Assembly: GCA_031275955.1 (NCBI GenBank)
Contig: JAISNZ010000024.1
Coordinates: 1-6,054, forward strand
Length of the DNA stretch: 6,054 nucleotides
From: Desulfovibrio sp.
Lineage (GTDB): Bacteria; Desulfobacterota; Desulfovibrionia; Desulfovibrionales; Desulfovibrionaceae
Direction of reading: 5' to 3'
Part shown: piece by piece, positions 5,664 to 6,054 of the stretch
Position numbering within the stretch: position 1 is the stretch's first letter
Layout of the letters: the number at the start of each line of letters is the position of its first letter
Position numbers and translations under genes: made by a program
The notes under the pieces: generated by a model
Seen by the model: only the letters and a program-made list of their open reading frames with translations
What the model was told of the DNA's origin: nothing
Database searches by the model: none

Positions 5664-5906
5664 TGAAGCTCTCAAGCCTTTCAAGCGCAGAACGGCATGG
5701 ACTTTCCGGTAACCTTCGCCATGAAAAGGGCCTTCCTCCAGAAACTTGCGACTGGCCTGAAGAAGCTCCGCATCAGTGTGCGGCCCTCGCGGCCCTCGCC
5801 GGGCTGTGCCTGGTTTCTGCTGTCTGTGCCAATAAACAGTGGAGCGGGCAAGCTCCCAGACAAAACAGACGCGCCGGACACCGTATGCTTTGTCCTGAAT
5901 CCGTAA
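5664..5906 (-). pseudogene. IS3-family transposase OrfB, N-terminal fragment
   Basis: Read on the minus strand, this frame (about 81 codons) resembles the N-terminal part of IS3-family OrfB transposases. In order it shows KAYGVRRVCFVWELARSTVY, about 5829-5891, corresponding to the family's helix-turn-helix-like 'YGVxRVCRVxGLxRSTxY' region. A basic linker RRGPRGPHTDAELLQASR follows. Then comes PFHGEGYRKVHAVLRLKGLR (about 5670-5729), the well-known 'SPFHGEGxRKVWARLR' segment. Resemblance fades after about 5664, where 'RVLRLMRE' would be expected. The DDE/rve catalytic domain that normally follows is absent. The frame has an in-frame stop just upstream (TGA, at 5907-5909) and no credible start or OrfA. 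It is therefore a truncated, inactive remnant at both ends. Identification rests on recalled family patterns, not on a search. Confidence 0.75.
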
Positions 5907-5930
5907 TCAATTGTGTTTATGACCTGCTAA

Positions 5931-6054
5931 CAGCCCAACGCCATCGCCGATGCCGTGAAAAGCGTATGGGAATGGATTACTCAACTCTTTGAGCCGGTCA
6001 AGCTGACCTCGGACGAATTCACGGCTCTTTCCTCATCCGGTCAGGCTCTCGGCG
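5931..6054 (+). CDS. Phage-like protein fragment, possibly tail tape-measure
   Basis: The plus-strand frame after TAA 5928-5930 reads QPNAIADAVKSVWEWITQLF and continues with EPVKLTSDEFTALSSSGQALG to the window end. Codon choice and the amphipathic, Trp-containing composition look like real protein. Segments of this style occur in the C-terminal regions of tail tape-measure proteins of Mu-like and related phages, which suggests but does not prove that origin. The only available start is GTG 5955, which has no ribosome site, and protein-like sequence seems to extend before it. A 5'-truncated gene is thus likely. It directly abuts the truncated transposase remnant. The 3' end lies outside the window. 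Confidence 0.45.

Noticed and set aside
4794..5684. Long minus-strand open frame opposite nudC
   Set aside because: It is antisense to a gene with a perfect Nudix box and zinc ribbon. Only its far upstream extension (beyond about 5664) resembles a protein, the IS3 remnant; the rest is a by-product of GC-rich codon usage.
5822..5870. Nested inverted repeats (GTCTGT/ACAGAC around GGAGC/GCTCC)
   Set aside because: They fall inside the transposase fragment coding frame, are short and have long loops, so chance pairing within the relic is the simpler explanation.
5603..5992. Plus-strand open frames between nudC and the right edge
   Set aside because: They lie opposite the recognisable transposase remnant, have no ribosome sites, and show Arg/Pro/Ala-rich composition typical of shadow frames.
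1..6054. CRISPR array, rRNA, integrase or toxin-antitoxin system
   Set aside because: No regularly spaced repeats, rRNA sequence, integrase motifs or paired small genes of that kind were seen on either strand.

Overview
The window looks like a chromosomal stretch of a Gram-negative, anaerobic sulfate-reducing-type bacterium, most likely in or near the Desulfovibrionaceae. The rubrerythrin closely matches, from memory, the classic Desulfovibrio vulgaris protein. The presence of lpxB shows a lipid A-containing outer membrane. Coding regions are fairly GC-rich with many GC-ending codons. No database search was possible, so the taxonomy is an inference.

Layout. Positions 1-183 hold no confident gene apart from a plausible promoter for the tRNA. 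A CAU-anticodon tRNA with an encoded CCA lies at 184-259. A 254-base spacer with several hairpins follows, ending in a likely promoter/operator and the ribosome binding site of rubrerythrin (rbr, 514-1092). Between rbr and tatA (1197-1409) there is a hairpin plus T-tract only 14 bases upstream of the tatA start. The 291-base gap after tatA carries several inverted repeats, including two adjacent perfect palindromes (14 and 26 bp).

Four genes then run head to tail with three identical ATGA stop/start overlaps: rfbB (1701-2723), an rfbD-type reductase (2720-3604), lpxB (3601-4764) and nudC (4761-5534). The first two supply steps of dTDP-rhamnose synthesis, used for lipopolysaccharide or other surface sugars. 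LpxB builds the lipid A disaccharide. NudC hydrolyses NADH/NAD and fits the surface theme less obviously. The overlaps argue for one translationally coupled operon.

After nudC (5535-6054) the character changes. There is no intact gene. The minus strand at 5664-5906 carries the N-terminal part of an IS3-family transposase OrfB without its catalytic domain. Directly beyond it, a plus-strand frame with phage-like protein composition (about 5931 to the window end) starts without a convincing start codon. The two truncated pieces abut, marking a recombination scar at the edge of a possible prophage or mobile region. I see no clearly new defence or biosynthetic system; the most notable items are this scar, the palindromes before rfbB, and the terminator-like leader of tatA.
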